Below, piece by piece: positions 1-9,017 of a stretch of DNA of 64,000 nucleotides. Numbering within the stretch: the first letter of the stretch is position 1; each line of letters begins with the position of its first letter. Source of the DNA: Termitidicoccus mucosus (GTDB taxonomy: Bacteria; Verrucomicrobiota; Verrucomicrobiia; Opitutales; Opitutaceae); NCBI RefSeq assembly GCF_038725785.1, contig NZ_CP109796.1:3100001-3164000 (forward strand). The letters are read 5' to 3'. The notes under the pieces were generated by a model. That model was not told the origin of the DNA. It searched no databases and saw nothing but the letters and a program-made list of their open reading frames with translations. Position numbers and translations under genes: made by a program.

Positions 1-61
1 CTCCAGATTATCAACGGCGGAACGGCGCAAACAACACGCGCCCTGTCATAAAGACAGAAAC

Positions 62-209
62 GGTTCCTCGCTATTTTCGATGGTTGGTTTGCTTATTTAA
101 CCGCAGAGAACGCAAAGAACTCATGGAAAAACGGGATTGTTTCCTGCGCTCTTTGCGTTCTTTGCGGTTAATTTTTGTTGCTTTCAGTCATCGAAAATAG
201 CGACGAACC
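62..209. repeat. Nested inverted-repeat element (MITE/REP-like)
   Basis: The outer arms 62-82 and 189-209 are near-perfect 21-nt inverted repeats. Inside them a second pair, 97-120 and about 148-171, forms an inverted repeat of the AACCGC-AGAGAACGC type. The inner sequence belongs to the same family as the elements at 52336-52477 and 52503-52609. The nested double hairpin is typical of a non-autonomous mobile or REP element. No ORF is inside it. Confidence 0.7.
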
Positions 210-531
210 ACAAAAACATGGACGCACTTCACGGGGATCCGTATTACAAGATTTAGATACGGATACTTTTTATAGTAGCTCATCATGAGATGAGCCCATA
301 CCTTGAAGGGTGAGCTGGGTATTCTGATAGTTGCAGACATCCAAGACGCCATGTTCTTGAAAATAGGATGTCCGAAGCCGCACCCTCCGGGCACGCGGGA
401 AGCACAGCTCCCGTCATATAAATAGTTGACAATATAATATACGGCAAATCGATCACTAACGCCATTTGCTTGCCGTTCCACGGCATTGAAGGCGGCAGGT
501 TTTCGCATATCCCGGGGAATTAATTAATAAT

Positions 532-553
532 TTTGCGATTACGTAATCGCAAA
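532..553. promoter_or_regulatory. Perfect 22-bp palindrome
   Basis: The half site TTTGCGATTAC is followed directly by its exact reverse complement, centred at 542/543 with no spacer. It lies in AT-rich DNA upstream of the small gene at 763. The form fits a dimeric repressor operator, but the binding protein is unknown. Confidence 0.35.
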
Positions 554-762
554 GAAAATGCGGGAAATTTTTATTTTTATAAATCGGAGGCGGCATAATG
601 CTCAAAATATAAAAAATTATAAATTAGCTCTTAATTATGGGTAAATAAATCCGATTTGGATTTTCAACGGCACGCCACCCATGGCATAAATCCACTCTCT
701 TTTTCCAGTCTGTCCATGAATTGCAAAGAGATGCACAAAATCATCCCGAATTTGACCCAACA

Positions 763-1077
763 ATGAGCACAGGAGACGAACCGTCATCGCCTCCAGATAT
801 CGAGAACACCGCTGCCGCAGGCCCCTTCACTGTTGATGAAAGCCTGATCAGGGAGCTGTCCTGCCAGTTGACGGGAGACATTATCCACAAGGTGAATACA
901 GAGATATCGATCTACCGGGGACTCGTCGCCCACGGGAATCAGCTGTCCCGGCGCCAAACCAGGAGAACCAACCCGCCCCTGCTTGGGGAATTGCAATCCC
1001 TCCGGGATAAACTTTGTGAGTGCGAGAGCAAGCTGAGGGCGCACCTTGCGCGGGCGCGGGCGGCAAAATATTCCTAG
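763..1077 (+). CDS. Small hypothetical protein (104 aa)
   Basis: An ATG at 763 gives 104 residues; an in-frame TTG at 721 would add 14. The protein begins with an acidic, Ser/Pro-rich stretch and ends in a charged, helical, Arg/Leu-rich segment that could form a short coiled coil. It has no signal peptide, membrane segment or family motif that I recognise. It is convergent with the sigma-54 regulator at 1136-2653, and a terminator-like hairpin lies between them. Its place at the edge of a flagellar region allows a motility role but nothing in the sequence shows one. Moderate confidence that it is a gene. Confidence 0.4.
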   Translation: MSTGDEPSSPPDIENTAAAGPFTVDESLIRELSCQLTGDIIHKVNTEISIYRGLVAHGNQLSRRQTRRTNPPLLGELQSLRDKLCECESKLRAHLARARAAKYS

Positions 1078-1086
1078 TTGTCGCGC

Positions 1087-1106
1087 TGCCGGCGATGATG
1101 CCGGCA
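1087..1106. terminator. Hairpin between convergent genes
   Basis: A 7-bp stem TGCCGGC/GCCGGCA with a 6-nt loop, followed on the plus strand by TTTG. It sits between the stops at 1077 (plus) and 1136 (minus), so it may end transcription from either side. The T tract is short. Confidence 0.4.
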
Positions 1107-1135
1107 TTTGCATGGTTTTGTTGTGCGGGAGAATC

Positions 1136-2653
1136 TTAGGTTTCCGGCAAAACCAATTCGGCTGCATCCCGGTATTCACGGAGCTTGTTGCGGAGGGTCC
1201 TGATGCTGATGCCGAGCAACTCGGCCGCCTTGGTGCGATTATCCCCGGTTATCTGCAAGGCATTCAAAATCGCCTGTTTTTCCAACTCCTGCAACGGGAG
1301 GATGCGATGGCTCGGGCTGGGCTCCGGCATCATTTCCTCCTGGATATCTTGCTCCTCGGTCTCCTCAAGTTCCGGGATTTCCCGCGGCGGGGCCAAGCGG
1401 CGCTGCGCATCCTCCGGCTCCGCGATCATCGGGACGGACGCGGCACTGCTTTCATCGTCGGCCCGCGCCCCGCCTCCCATGCTTCCGAGCAGGGAATCCA
1501 ACCCAAGCGCCACGCTCGGCACGCGTGTTCTTCCCTCCGACAGAATCACTGCCCTCTCGATGGTGTTCTGCAACTCCCTCACATTGCCCGGCCACCGATA
1601 GGCAAGCAGGGTTGCAATTGCGTGGTCAGAAAATCCCTCCAGTCGCATCCGGTGTTTTCGCGAAAAACGCCGCAGGAAGTTTTCCGCCAGTGGAATAATA
1701 TCCTCCGGGCGCTCCCGCAGCGCGGGAATATGCAATGAAAAAACATTAAGCCGGTAATATAAATCCGACCGGAAATCGCCTTTTCTCACACTCTCCTCGA
1801 TATTCCGGTTCGAGGTGGCGATGACCCTCACGTTTACCTTTATCGTCCTGGAGCCCCCCACCCTCTCGAATTCCTTTTCCTGCAAAATCCTCAACAATTT
1901 TGCCTGAAGGTTGGACGAGATCTCGCTGATCTCGTCCAAAAGCAGCGTGCCCTGATGGGCGAGCTCAAAGCGGCCTTGGCGCCGGGCCGTGGCGCCGGTG
2001 AACGCCCCTTTTTCATGGCCGAACAATTCGCTTTCAATCAGGCTCTCGGAAAGCGCCGCGCAATTGACTTTGATATAGGGTCCGGTGCGGCGCGAGGAAT
2101 GCCGGTATAATTCCCTGGCAATCATTTCCTTGCCGGTCCCGTTTTCCCCGGTGATCAACACCGTGGTGTCGGTGCGGGCCACGCGCCGGGCGAGCTGCAG
2201 CAGCCGCTTCATGGTCGGATTCTCGCCAATGATCTCCCCGTCGTCACCGTTATGGCTGCTCAAGTAGCTGTTGACCCTCAACAATTGCAGGCTGGATTCC
2301 GCCTTCCTCAAGATCAGGTCAACCTGGTCTAGTGAAAACGGTTTGACTATATAATCGAAAGCCCCCGCCTTCATGCACGAAACGGCGTGATCGATGGTTC
2401 CATGCCCGGTCATCATCACCACCAAGGGCCGCGCGGACATCAGGCTGACATGCTCCAGCAACTCATGTCCGTCACCATCAGGCAGACGCACATCCAGCAG
2501 CATCAGGTCAAACGATTCCTTCGCCATCAGGTCTGCGGCCCCCGCCATCGAGTCTGCCGTGAATACCGTGTATAGTTTGCGGGCAAGAAGATTCCTTAGG
2601 CTGGTCAATACCGTTGGGTCATCATCAAGAATGAGAATACGCTCCAGTGTCAT
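1136..2653 (-). CDS. Sigma-54-dependent response regulator, NtrC/FlrC/FlgR type
   Basis: 505 aa with the complete NtrC architecture. The receiver domain (about 4-120) has acidic residues D10-D12, phospho-acceptor D54 in [11 protein letters not shown]82 and K104. The AAA+ domain (about 140-375) has Walker A GENGTGKE at 169-176, the sigma-54-contacting GAFTGA loop at 216-221 and Walker B LLLDE at 237-241. An acidic linker (about 395-450) leads to a Fis-type helix-turn-helix near 460-493 ([18 protein letters not shown]). With an intact GAFTGA it should activate RpoN promoters; sigma-54-type sites precede flgB and flgF in this window, so it is a good candidate master flagellar activator. The soluble kinase at 40349 is a possible partner. 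The exact ortholog name cannot be fixed from sequence alone. Confidence 0.93.
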   Translation of the reverse strand: MTLERILILDDDPTVLTSLRNLLARKLYTVFTADSMAGAADLMAKESFDLMLLDVRLPDGDGHELLEHVSLMSARPLVVMMTGHGTIDHAVSCMKAGAFDYIVKPFSLDQVDLILRKAESSLQLLRVNSYLSSHNGDDGEIIGENPTMKRLLQLARRVARTDTTVLITGENGTGKEMIARELYRHSSRRTGPYIKVNCAALSESLIESELFGHEKGAFTGATARRQGRFELAHQGTLLLDEISEISSNLQAKLLRILQEKEFERVGGSRTIKVNVRVIATSNRNIEESVRKGDFRSDLYYRLNVFSLHIPALRERPEDIIPLAENFLRRFSRKHRMRLEGFSDHAIATLLAYRWPGNVRELQNTIERAVILSEGRTRVPSVALGLDSLLGSMGGGARADDESSAASVPMIAEPEDAQRRLAPPREIPELEETEEQDIQEEMMPEPSPSHRILPLQELEKQAILNALQITGDNRTKAAELLGISIRTLRNKLREYRDAAELVLPET

Positions 2654-3093
2654 TGTTCAGGGTTTCTTGATTGGCTGATTTCTGATGGCATTACTCTATT
2701 GGATGGAAAAATAGATATTAAAAATATACGACCCTATCATGGTTAAATAAGTGTCAATCTACTCTGAAATTATGATCCAAATTATCCATCTCTATTGTTT
2801 TGTCCGGCACCGCCGACATACTCACAAATCAATAACAACAAACAGGGAAGATCGCCCTGTTTTTTCTGCAATCATTGCTCCCCATCGCCATTGTCATACA
2901 TCCATGATGCAAAATTATCATCAATCATGACGCAACCAGGCGGGGAGGCCGGCATTTCGATTCAAATCGGGCTGTCCTGTGACGAACAGGACTGCGCACA
3001 TCCATGAATTCCCTTGTGCCCAAGCACTCCCCCGAGACCGAAGCATCTTCCTCTCCGAGCTCCGCTCAAAATACGCATGGGAGGGCATCAGGC
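2654..3093. other. Intergenic region between regulator and chemoreceptor
   Basis: About 440 bases without a convincing gene, holding the divergent upstream regions of the sigma-54 regulator (minus) and the chemoreceptor (plus). The left half is AT-rich. A short hairpin GTCCTG...CAGGAC occurs at about 2971-2989. A sigma-28-like match upstream of the receptor (TCAAATCG, 11 nt, GACGAACA) is too weak to call. Confidence 0.5.
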
Positions 3094-4653
3094 ATGAAGA
3101 TCGGCACCAAAATTCTGTTGACCGCGCTCAGTGCGGTTATTGTCACCGCGCTCGCCTCCTTCATCACGGTCAGGATTCTGGCGGCGAAAAACCGCGTGGA
3201 TGCCATCAGGGACGGGATGAGCACCATCCTCCACCAAGCCGAGCAGGTCGCCTCAACCATGGACGCCATGTACCGGGCGGAAGTCTTTGACCTGAAAAAA
3301 CTCGTCCAGCAGGCGCAAAAGCAAACCGGCGGCCTTTCGCTGAAGGAGGGCTATCGAAAGACCGATCTCTACGAGATCGTGCCCATCGTCATCACATGGA
3401 AATCGATCCGGAATGCGGCGGAAAGGTCCGGCTATGATTTTGTAATTGCATCGATGCCCGGCCAGGAGGCCCGCAATCCCGCCAACGATGTCGGGAAAAA
3501 TTATCCCGAGGTATTCAATGCCTTTGCCGCCAAGAACGAGGAATATTTTGCCTACGACTCGTCGCGAAAGGAAGTGCTGCTGGCGCATCCCGTGCGCCTG
3601 GCCAGAAGCTGCCTGGATTGCCACGGCTCGCCCAAGGGGAATCCCGGCGGCATGGATATTCTCGGCTTTCCCATGGAGGGCATGAAAGAAGGGGACATCC
3701 GGGGCGCGTTTATCCTCAAGACAAAAATCGGGAACGATCCCGTGGTCGCCGAGACGAGCTGGATGATGGCGCTGGTTTCCTCGGGCGTGTTTGTTCTGGT
3801 GGCGGGGTTGTTCTGGGGATTCAACCGGAATTATATAAACAAACCGCTGGGCAGGGCGATCGAGCATCTTTCCGCGAGCGCCGGGCATGTGACCTCGGCA
3901 TCCGCGCAAATATCAAATTCCAGTCAGTCGCTGGCGGAAGGCGCGAATGAACAGGCCGCCGCCTTGGAGGAAACATCGGCGGCCTTGGAAGAGATGGCGA
4001 GCATGACGCAGAAAAACTCGGAAAGCGCCGATCAGGCCAAGGAACTGGCCGCGCGCACCCGCCTCGCCGCCAACACCGGCGCCAAGGATATGGAGTCCAT
4101 GCGGGAAGCCATGATCGCCATCAAGACTTCGTCGCGGGAAATCTCGAAAATCGTCAGCGCCATCGATGAAATCGCCTTCCAGACCAACATCCTTGCCTTG
4201 AACGCCGCAGTGGAGGCTGCCCGCGCCGGCGAGACGGGCGCCGGCTTTGCCGTGGTGGCCGATGAAGTGCGCAGACTGGCGCTGCGTTCCGCGGAGGCGG
4301 CCCGCGAGACATCGCTCAAGATCGACGACTCGGTGACAAAGAGCGAGCACGGCGCCGCCATCTCCGACAAGGTCGCAAGCTCACTCCAGCAAATCGTGGA
4401 GCTGGCCCGCCAGGTGGACAGCCTGGTGGCCGAGATCGCGGTTTCCTCCAATGAACAGAGGCAGGGAATTTCCCAGGTAAACTCCGCCGTGGCCCAGATG
4501 GACCGGGTCACGCAGTCAAACGCGGCCGGCGCCGAGGAGTTTGCCAGCGCCTCGAGCGGATTGGCGGGGCAGGCCACCGAGCTGCTCAGGCTTGTGACCG
4601 AACTCAGCCTCAGCATCACCGGCACTGCCGACGACGGAAACCCAGAAGCCTGA
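3094..4653 (+). CDS. Methyl-accepting chemotaxis protein with haem-binding (DUF3365/Tll0287-like) sensor
   Basis: 519 aa from the ATG at 3094, chosen because GGAGG lies 9 nt upstream and the protein then begins with a normal receptor N-terminus (MKIGTKILL). An ATG at 3004 would add 30 Ser-rich residues. TM1 is about 7-30. The periplasmic sensor (about 31-222) contains C173-L-D-C176-H177, a c-type haem attachment motif as in DUF3365 receptors. TM2 is about 223-243, with only a short HAMP-like stretch after it. The cytoplasmic part has the conserved hairpin tip near 358-392 ([20 protein letters not shown]) and signals through CheW/CheA, both encoded at the far end of the window. Redox, oxygen or NO sensing is inferred from the haem motif. 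Confidence 0.92.
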   Translation: MKIGTKILLTALSAVIVTALASFITVRILAAKNRVDAIRDGMSTILHQAEQVASTMDAMYRAEVFDLKKLVQQAQKQTGGLSLKEGYRKTDLYEIVPIVITWKSIRNAAERSGYDFVIASMPGQEARNPANDVGKNYPEVFNAFAAKNEEYFAYDSSRKEVLLAHPVRLARSCLDCHGSPKGNPGGMDILGFPMEGMKEGDIRGAFILKTKIGNDPVVAETSWMMALVSSGVFVLVAGLFWGFNRNYINKPLGRAIEHLSASAGHVTSASAQISNSSQSLAEGANEQAAALEETSAALEEMASMTQKNSESADQAKELAARTRLAANTGAKDMESMREAMIAIKTSSREISKIVSAIDEIAFQTNILALNAAVEAARAGETGAGFAVVADEVRRLALRSAEAARETSLKIDDSVTKSEHGAAISDKVASSLQQIVELARQVDSLVAEIAVSSNEQRQGISQVNSAVAQMDRVTQSNAAGAEEFASASSGLAGQATELLRLVTELSLSITGTADDGNPEA

Positions 4654-4687
4654 GGCCAAGGAGCGGAGCGGGGCGTGAGCCCGCGCG

Positions 4688-4714
4688 GAATGTAACCCAA
4701 TGGGGGTTACATTC
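4688..4714. repeat. Palindrome GAATGTAACCC...GGGTTACATTC
   Basis: An 11-nt half site and its exact complement are separated by 5 nt, 34 nt after the chemoreceptor stop. A close variant occurs at 40193-40217, downstream of the histidine kinase gene. It may be a terminator stem (though there is no T run) or an operator. Confidence 0.45.
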
Positions 4715-4813
4715 ACAGGGATATCATGGGTCGGCCTTCGCCATTGATAAAAGAAGCACGTGATACAATCGTGCCGATTGTTGAGCACGTTTCAAAACGA
4801 CTGCGGCATTTAT

Positions 4814-4935
4814 TATAGTATTTTCTCTCGACATTGGCCCAAATGGTAGGGCGAGGCGTCCCCGCTGAGCTGCGGCTCAGCCGGAGGCTTCGCCCTACCG
4901 GCGCTGCCGCGCCAATGCTAAATGAAAACACTATA
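4814..4935. repeat. Large multi-arm inverted-repeat element between convergent genes
   Basis: Nested arms: TATAGTATTTTC (4814-4825) with GAAAACACTATA (4924-4935), ACATTGGC with GCCAATGC, a 17-nt arm 4845-4861 with 4883-4899, and GCTGAGC with GCTCAGC around the centre. It lies between the chemoreceptor (plus) and the flagellin-like gene (minus), where the folded RNA would serve as a bidirectional terminator. It has the look of a dispersed REP or MITE. Confidence 0.65.
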
Positions 4936-4946
4936 AAATACCCGGG

Positions 4947-5825
4947 CTATGAATCGGCCAGCAGGACGACGAGCTTGCGCGGGGTCTCGATGGCTTGCGT
5001 CAGCATGGTGACCTGCGACTGGCTCAGGAATCCCAGCCGCACCAATGTGGTCATCTGCTCCGCCACATCCGCGTCTTCAATGCGCGACTGCTTGGTTTCC
5101 AGCAATTCACGGTTCGCGGTGAGCTTCCCCGCGGCGAGTTCGAGCCGGCTCTGCACCGCGCCCACCTCCGAAAAGGCCATGCCGATTTGGTCAATGGCCG
5201 CATTCAGGTCCGAGATCGCCGTGTCGTCGGACAGGCTCATGATAAAATTGCCGGACGCGTCCTGCTCGATGAGGCCCTTCGTGGCGCCGCTGCGCAGGTT
5301 GATGGTGGGAAATAAAACCACCTCGTCATCATACGCGCCAATCGCGACGAGCCCGCCTCCGTCCGGCCCGAACAAGTCGGCCCCGCCAAAGGTTCCCATC
5401 GGATTATCCACGCCGGCGCCGCCGATTTCCGCCGCCGTGCCGCCGATCATCGAGCGGAGCTGCTCCTGCAACTGCTGAAACTCCTGCGTATATAAAGAGG
5501 CGTCGCTCTGCTCCTGCGTGCCGTTTTTCGCATAGGCCGAAAGCTCGCTCATGCGCGTGAGAATGCTGGAGATGGCCGTGAGGTAGCCGCTCGTGGATTC
5601 CAGGCGGCTGATCCCGTTCTGGATGTTCACGCCCGCCGCCTCCAGGCGCGCCTGCTGGGAGGTCAGCTTGGCCGACGTCCCGGTGCCGGCTACATCGTCG
5701 GACGGGGTCAGCATGCGGTTGCCCGAGCTCAGGCGCATGAGCGCCTCGCTGTGGGCGGATTGGGTCGTTCCGAGGCGCGCCGCCAGATTGCCGCTGCCGG
5801 ACCGGGGGAAGGAAATGACTGCCAT
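4947..5825 (-). CDS. Flagellin-like protein with divergent termini
   Basis: 292 aa. The D1 N-terminal signature is clear (RLSSGNRMLTPSDDVAGT at about 31-48; helical NIQNGISRLESTSGYL) and so is the C-terminal D1 helix (SRIEDADVAEQMTTLVRLG). The extreme ends depart from flagellin: the N-terminus starts MAVISFPRSGSG and the C-terminus ends ETPRKLVVLLADS instead of the QANQSAQIALSLL-type D0 helix seen in the two flagellins at 55-57 kb. It is last in the flgF-flgL-fliW-csrA operon, the position that hag holds in Bacillus. It may be a minor filament or junction protein; function is inferred. The flagellins' CsrA-type leader is missing here. Confidence 0.75.
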   Translation of the reverse strand: MAVISFPRSGSGNLAARLGTTQSAHSEALMRLSSGNRMLTPSDDVAGTGTSAKLTSQQARLEAAGVNIQNGISRLESTSGYLTAISSILTRMSELSAYAKNGTQEQSDASLYTQEFQQLQEQLRSMIGGTAAEIGGAGVDNPMGTFGGADLFGPDGGGLVAIGAYDDEVVLFPTINLRSGATKGLIEQDASGNFIMSLSDDTAISDLNAAIDQIGMAFSEVGAVQSRLELAAGKLTANRELLETKQSRIEDADVAEQMTTLVRLGFLSQSQVTMLTQAIETPRKLVVLLADS

Positions 5826-5911
5826 GGTGGAAAAGTGTTGGTGGAATTCTCGAAACTTCGTTTATAAACCGCGAGGGATGCGAAGGGCTCGAAGGGAAAT
5901 CAGAAACGGAT

Positions 5912-6151
5912 TCATCGGGGCGTCCGACGCGGCAGCTTCGGGAGGGCCGGAATGGCGCCCGACGCGGCCGAGATGGCGGCGGCCTTGTTGATCGCGGCCA
6001 TGTCGGCCAGGACTTCTTTCCTCACGATGGGAATCTCCCGGGGCGCGCTGATTCCGATCTTGACCGTGTCCGCGTCGATCCGCGTGACCACGATCTCGAT
6101 GTTGTCACCGATCAGCACTCCTTCCCCCGCGCTCCTGGAAAGTATAAGCAT
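5912..6151 (-). CDS. csrA: Carbon storage regulator CsrA (translational regulator)
   Basis: 79 aa, starting [15 protein letters not shown]. The RNA-contacting residues L4, R6 and R44 are present (IPIVRKEV at 40-47). It has a longer Ala/Pro/Arg tail than the ~60-aa family norm. CsrA dimers bind GGA motifs in mRNA leaders and block ribosomes; FliW, encoded just upstream in the same operon, is the protein antagonist known from Bacillus and Campylobacter. Both flagellin leaders in this window carry matching GGA hairpins. High confidence. Confidence 0.96.
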   Translation of the reverse strand: MLILSRSAGEGVLIGDNIEIVVTRIDADTVKIGISAPREIPIVRKEVLADMAAINKAAAISAASGAIPALPKLPRRTPR

Positions 6152-6166
6152 GGCCGGAAAATCCTT

Positions 6167-6613
6167 TCAGCCCGCCGCGCCCAGCAACGGATGCCTCGCA
6201 TTGAAGCGCCCGTGGTTGGCCAGGATCACCTGCCTGCCTATCTTGGTTTTCCAGTTCACCACGATCGGCCCGACCAAGTTCACGGTGGCCGTCACGGGCT
6301 CGTCGCGGTTGACGGTCACGATGTTCAGCACCAGCGCGTCGTCGGCGCTTTCCAGGCCGATCGCCGCCGCGTCCTCGTCGAACAGCTCGGGAACGTAATC
6401 CGCGATCAGGCCGACCGGCTCCACCACGACAAAATCGAGCGAGGGCTCGCCCACCAGCCGCAGCCAGCGGAGCGGAAGCTGGTCCGGGAGGTGAAACAGC
6501 TCCGCCTGGGTGTATTCCCGGAGCCCGACCAGCCCCCAGGGAAGTTGTATCCGGGCCGGCACTACACGCAGGACCGTCTTTTCCCCCGCCGGTGTGTCTT
6601 CAAGTACTTTCAT
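6167..6613 (-). CDS. fliW: Flagellar assembly factor FliW
   Basis: 148 aa. The FliW pattern is clear: LPWGLVGLREYTQAELFHL near the N-terminus, LDFVVVEP, and the C-terminal block TVNLVGPIVVNWKTKIGRQ with the closing beta strand QVILANHGRF. FliW binds flagellin and CsrA in a partner switch, releasing flagellin mRNA translation when flagellin is secreted. The stop lies 15 nt before csrA and the gene follows flgL by 34 nt, the same flgK-flgL-fliW-csrA order as in Bacillus. Confidence 0.95.
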   Translation of the reverse strand: MKVLEDTPAGEKTVLRVVPARIQLPWGLVGLREYTQAELFHLPDQLPLRWLRLVGEPSLDFVVVEPVGLIADYVPELFDEDAAAIGLESADDALVLNIVTVNRDEPVTATVNLVGPIVVNWKTKIGRQVILANHGRFNARHPLLGAAG

Positions 6614-6647
6614 GGTGGATCGGTAAATCAGCCCGCCCGCGCGTCAC

Positions 6648-7529
6648 TCACAGGAAGTCGAGCAGCGACATGCGCATGATGTTGGACGATGACGCGAGCG
6701 CGGCCTCGTAGGCGGTGCTGACGCGCGAGAGCTTGACATAGGCCGTGGTGAGATCGACATCCGCGTCATTCGAGATCACCTGTTCCAGGTTGTCCATGCG
6801 GGATTCATGCTGGGTTTGCGTCACCTCGAGCCTCATTTGCACCGCTCCCTGCCCGCTCAACGCCGTGACGAACACATCCTCCGTGGCCTCCAGCCCGGCG
6901 CGAAGATCGTTCACCGCCGTGGTGTCGCCGGAGAGAAGCGCGTCGCGAAGCCCGACGAGCTGGTTGATGAAGTCCGCGATGCTCTCGTTGGTCGCGCCGG
7001 CCGATCCGGGCTTGATGGCGGAGCCGTCGGACACGGGAATCCCCAACTGGCTGGTGTTGCCGTTGTATTCGATCGCGTCGCCCGCGGCGTTCCAGGTGAA
7101 GGGCGCGGTGTCCACGGCGGTGCCCGCGAAAAGATAGTCGCCGCCAAAACGGCTGTTGCCGAGCGTGACCGCCTCCTCGATCAATTCATCGACCTCGGCC
7201 GCATAGGCGGCCATCGCGTCGGTGCTGATCGCGCCCGCGCCCAGGGTGGCGAGCTCGCCGGCGCGGTCGGAGACGGCCTTGATCTTCTCGAGGCCGCCAT
7301 ACGTCGCCTGCGACAGCTCAAGCGCCTTGCCGATGTTGGTCAGATACTGGCTGATCTTCCGCTGCTCGGTCTGGTTCGAAATCACGCGCCCGGCGGCCGC
7401 GGGATCATCGGAGGGATTGAATATCCGCTGGCCCGTCGCGACCTGGGTGTTGAACAGCGTCTGCTGCTCCCCGAGCTTGGTCAGCTGCCGCAATATGGAG
7501 TTGGAAACGGTATTGGTGGATACACGCAT
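6648..7529 (-). CDS. flgL: Flagellar hook-filament junction protein FlgL
   Basis: 293 aa with flagellin-type N- and C-terminal helices: MRVSTNTVSNSILRQL at the start, GQRIFNPSDDPAAAGR at about 33-48, and a C-terminal helix containing VDLTTAYVKLSRVSTAYEAAL. The length matches FlgL (about 300 aa). It forms the HAP3 ring on which the flagellin filament assembles. It follows flgK by 36 nt in the operon. Confidence 0.95.
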   Translation of the reverse strand: MRVSTNTVSNSILRQLTKLGEQQTLFNTQVATGQRIFNPSDDPAAAGRVISNQTEQRKISQYLTNIGKALELSQATYGGLEKIKAVSDRAGELATLGAGAISTDAMAAYAAEVDELIEEAVTLGNSRFGGDYLFAGTAVDTAPFTWNAAGDAIEYNGNTSQLGIPVSDGSAIKPGSAGATNESIADFINQLVGLRDALLSGDTTAVNDLRAGLEATEDVFVTALSGQGAVQMRLEVTQTQHESRMDNLEQVISNDADVDLTTAYVKLSRVSTAYEAALASSSNIMRMSLLDFL

Positions 7530-7565
7530 GATCGTGGTTCGGGTTGTGTCTTTTGGGTTGCGAAA

Positions 7566-8984
7566 TCAGCCCACGCCGAGGCGGTTGATCACCGTGTCGA
7601 GCAGGTCGTCGATGATCGTCATGACGCGGGACGAGGCTTGGAAGGCGCGCTGGTATTTGGTCATGTTCACGACTTCCTCGTCCAGGGAAACCGCGCTCAC
7701 GGAATCGCGCTGCTCCCGCACCAGCGTCTCGATGGTGCTTTGATCCGTGAGCCGGCTGGACGCGCTTTTTTTCGCCTGCCCCATCGCGCTGACGACGCCG
7801 GTAAAATAGCCCGTGAAGGTGCCGTTGATGGCATCGCCCGCGGAGGTGGAAAAGGTCTTGTCGGCCAGGGCCGCGACCGCCGAGGCCAGCTCGTTGTCGC
7901 CCGCGGCGCCGCCGTCGGTCGCGCGCAGCGTCTCGATCGAAAGGTTGCCGTCGAGCGCGATGGTCGCCGCCGTCACCGCGGCGGGATCAGGATCAAAGAA
8001 GAAATCGTAGCCGGCGGTGCCGGCGGGGTTGTAGGCCTCGTTGACCGATTTCACGAGCTGGCTGGCGAGCGTGTCGAGATTGTCGCGCAGGGTCTGGACG
8101 GAGCCGTCGCGCGCGGCGAGGCTGCCCTTGATCGCGCCGCCGGTGAGCGCCACGGCCGAGCCGGCCGCCACCACATCGGTGCCGTTGAACACGACCGGGG
8201 CGACCACGGTCCCGGCCGAGACCAGAGTGATTTCCGCGCCGCCCGTGTCCCGCACGAAGATGTCGATCTGGCCGTTGCCGGCGGAGGACTCGCGGGTTTC
8301 CACACCGATCAATTCGGACAGGGATTCGAGCGCCTGCTGCCTCTGGTCGCGCAAATCCACCGCCGAGCCCGGCGCGTTCATTTCGAAGCGGCTGATCTGG
8401 GCGTTGAGCGTGGCGAGGGAGGCGAGCAAATCATTCACCTCGCCCGCGTCCTGGTGGATGGAGGCGTCCAAGTCGGTCTGGATCTGGCCGAGCCGCTGGT
8501 CGGTCTGCCGTATCTGCCCGGCCAGAATGTCGGCGACTTCCAGCAGGTTCAGCTTTTCGCCCTGGTCGGTCGGGCTCGCGGCATACGAGGTAAACGCGTT
8601 GAAAAACTCGCTGAGCGCCGAAGACAATCCGCTCCCGCCGGAGGTGGTCACGTCGCTGGTCCGGTCAATCGACTCGCCGAGCACGGCCTCCGCCCGCGTG
8701 CAGGCATCGTATTGGGACTGGAGCGCGGACCTGAGGCCGACTTCCCGCAGCAGCTGCCGGTCGAGCAACGCGTCGCGAATCTGCTGGACGCTCTTGGCCT
8801 CGACGCCCATCGACTGCGCGCCCTGGGAGGTCTGCACGGTGCCGCGGCTGCCGTAGATCACACGCTGCCGGGCGTAGTTGTCGTTATTGACGTTCGCGAT
8901 GTTGTTGCTGGTGACGTTCAGCGCGAGGGAATGCGCATTCAGCGCGGTCGCGGTGCGGGTAAGACTGTCGAGGAGGCCGGCCAT
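7566..8984 (-). CDS. flgK: Flagellar hook-associated protein FlgK (HAP1)
   Basis: 472 aa. The N-terminal rod/hook signature NVTSNNIANVNNDNYARQR is at about 23-41 and the C-terminal region is typical (SLDEEVVNMTKYQRAFQASS near 435-454). HAP1 joins the hook to FlgL. It lies downstream of its presumed chaperone gene flgN (33-nt gap) and upstream of flgL. Length is within the family range. Confidence 0.96.
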   Translation of the reverse strand: MAGLLDSLTRTATALNAHSLALNVTSNNIANVNNDNYARQRVIYGSRGTVQTSQGAQSMGVEAKSVQQIRDALLDRQLLREVGLRSALQSQYDACTRAEAVLGESIDRTSDVTTSGGSGLSSALSEFFNAFTSYAASPTDQGEKLNLLEVADILAGQIRQTDQRLGQIQTDLDASIHQDAGEVNDLLASLATLNAQISRFEMNAPGSAVDLRDQRQQALESLSELIGVETRESSAGNGQIDIFVRDTGGAEITLVSAGTVVAPVVFNGTDVVAAGSAVALTGGAIKGSLAARDGSVQTLRDNLDTLASQLVKSVNEAYNPAGTAGYDFFFDPDPAAVTAATIALDGNLSIETLRATDGGAAGDNELASAVAALADKTFSTSAGDAINGTFTGYFTGVVSAMGQAKKSASSRLTDQSTIETLVREQRDSVSAVSLDEEVVNMTKYQRAFQASSRVMTIIDDLLDTVINRLGVG

Positions 8985-9017
8985 ATGAATGAATAAGGGT
9001 AAGACAAACGGGAAAAA

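Larger units (their letters stand above)
1..720. other. Non-coding, repeat-rich, AT-rich stretch
   Basis: No convincing gene is visible. The left part holds a nested palindromic element (62-209) and the right part is strongly AT-rich with a perfect 22-bp palindrome (532-553). A minus-strand open frame at 188-508 crosses the repeat arm, has no recognisable domain and no ribosome binding site, and is not called. Confidence 0.6.

Noticed and set aside
188-508. 106-aa minus-strand open frame
   Set aside because: Overlaps a repeat arm, has no ribosome site and no recognisable domain.
2961-2990. Sigma-28-like site upstream of the chemoreceptor
   Set aside because: Only 5 of 8 matches in the -10 and a poor -35.
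6807-8996. 729-aa plus-strand open frame
   Set aside because: It is the antisense shadow of flgL and flgK; Arg/Gly/His-rich composition of a non-coding frame in GC-rich DNA.
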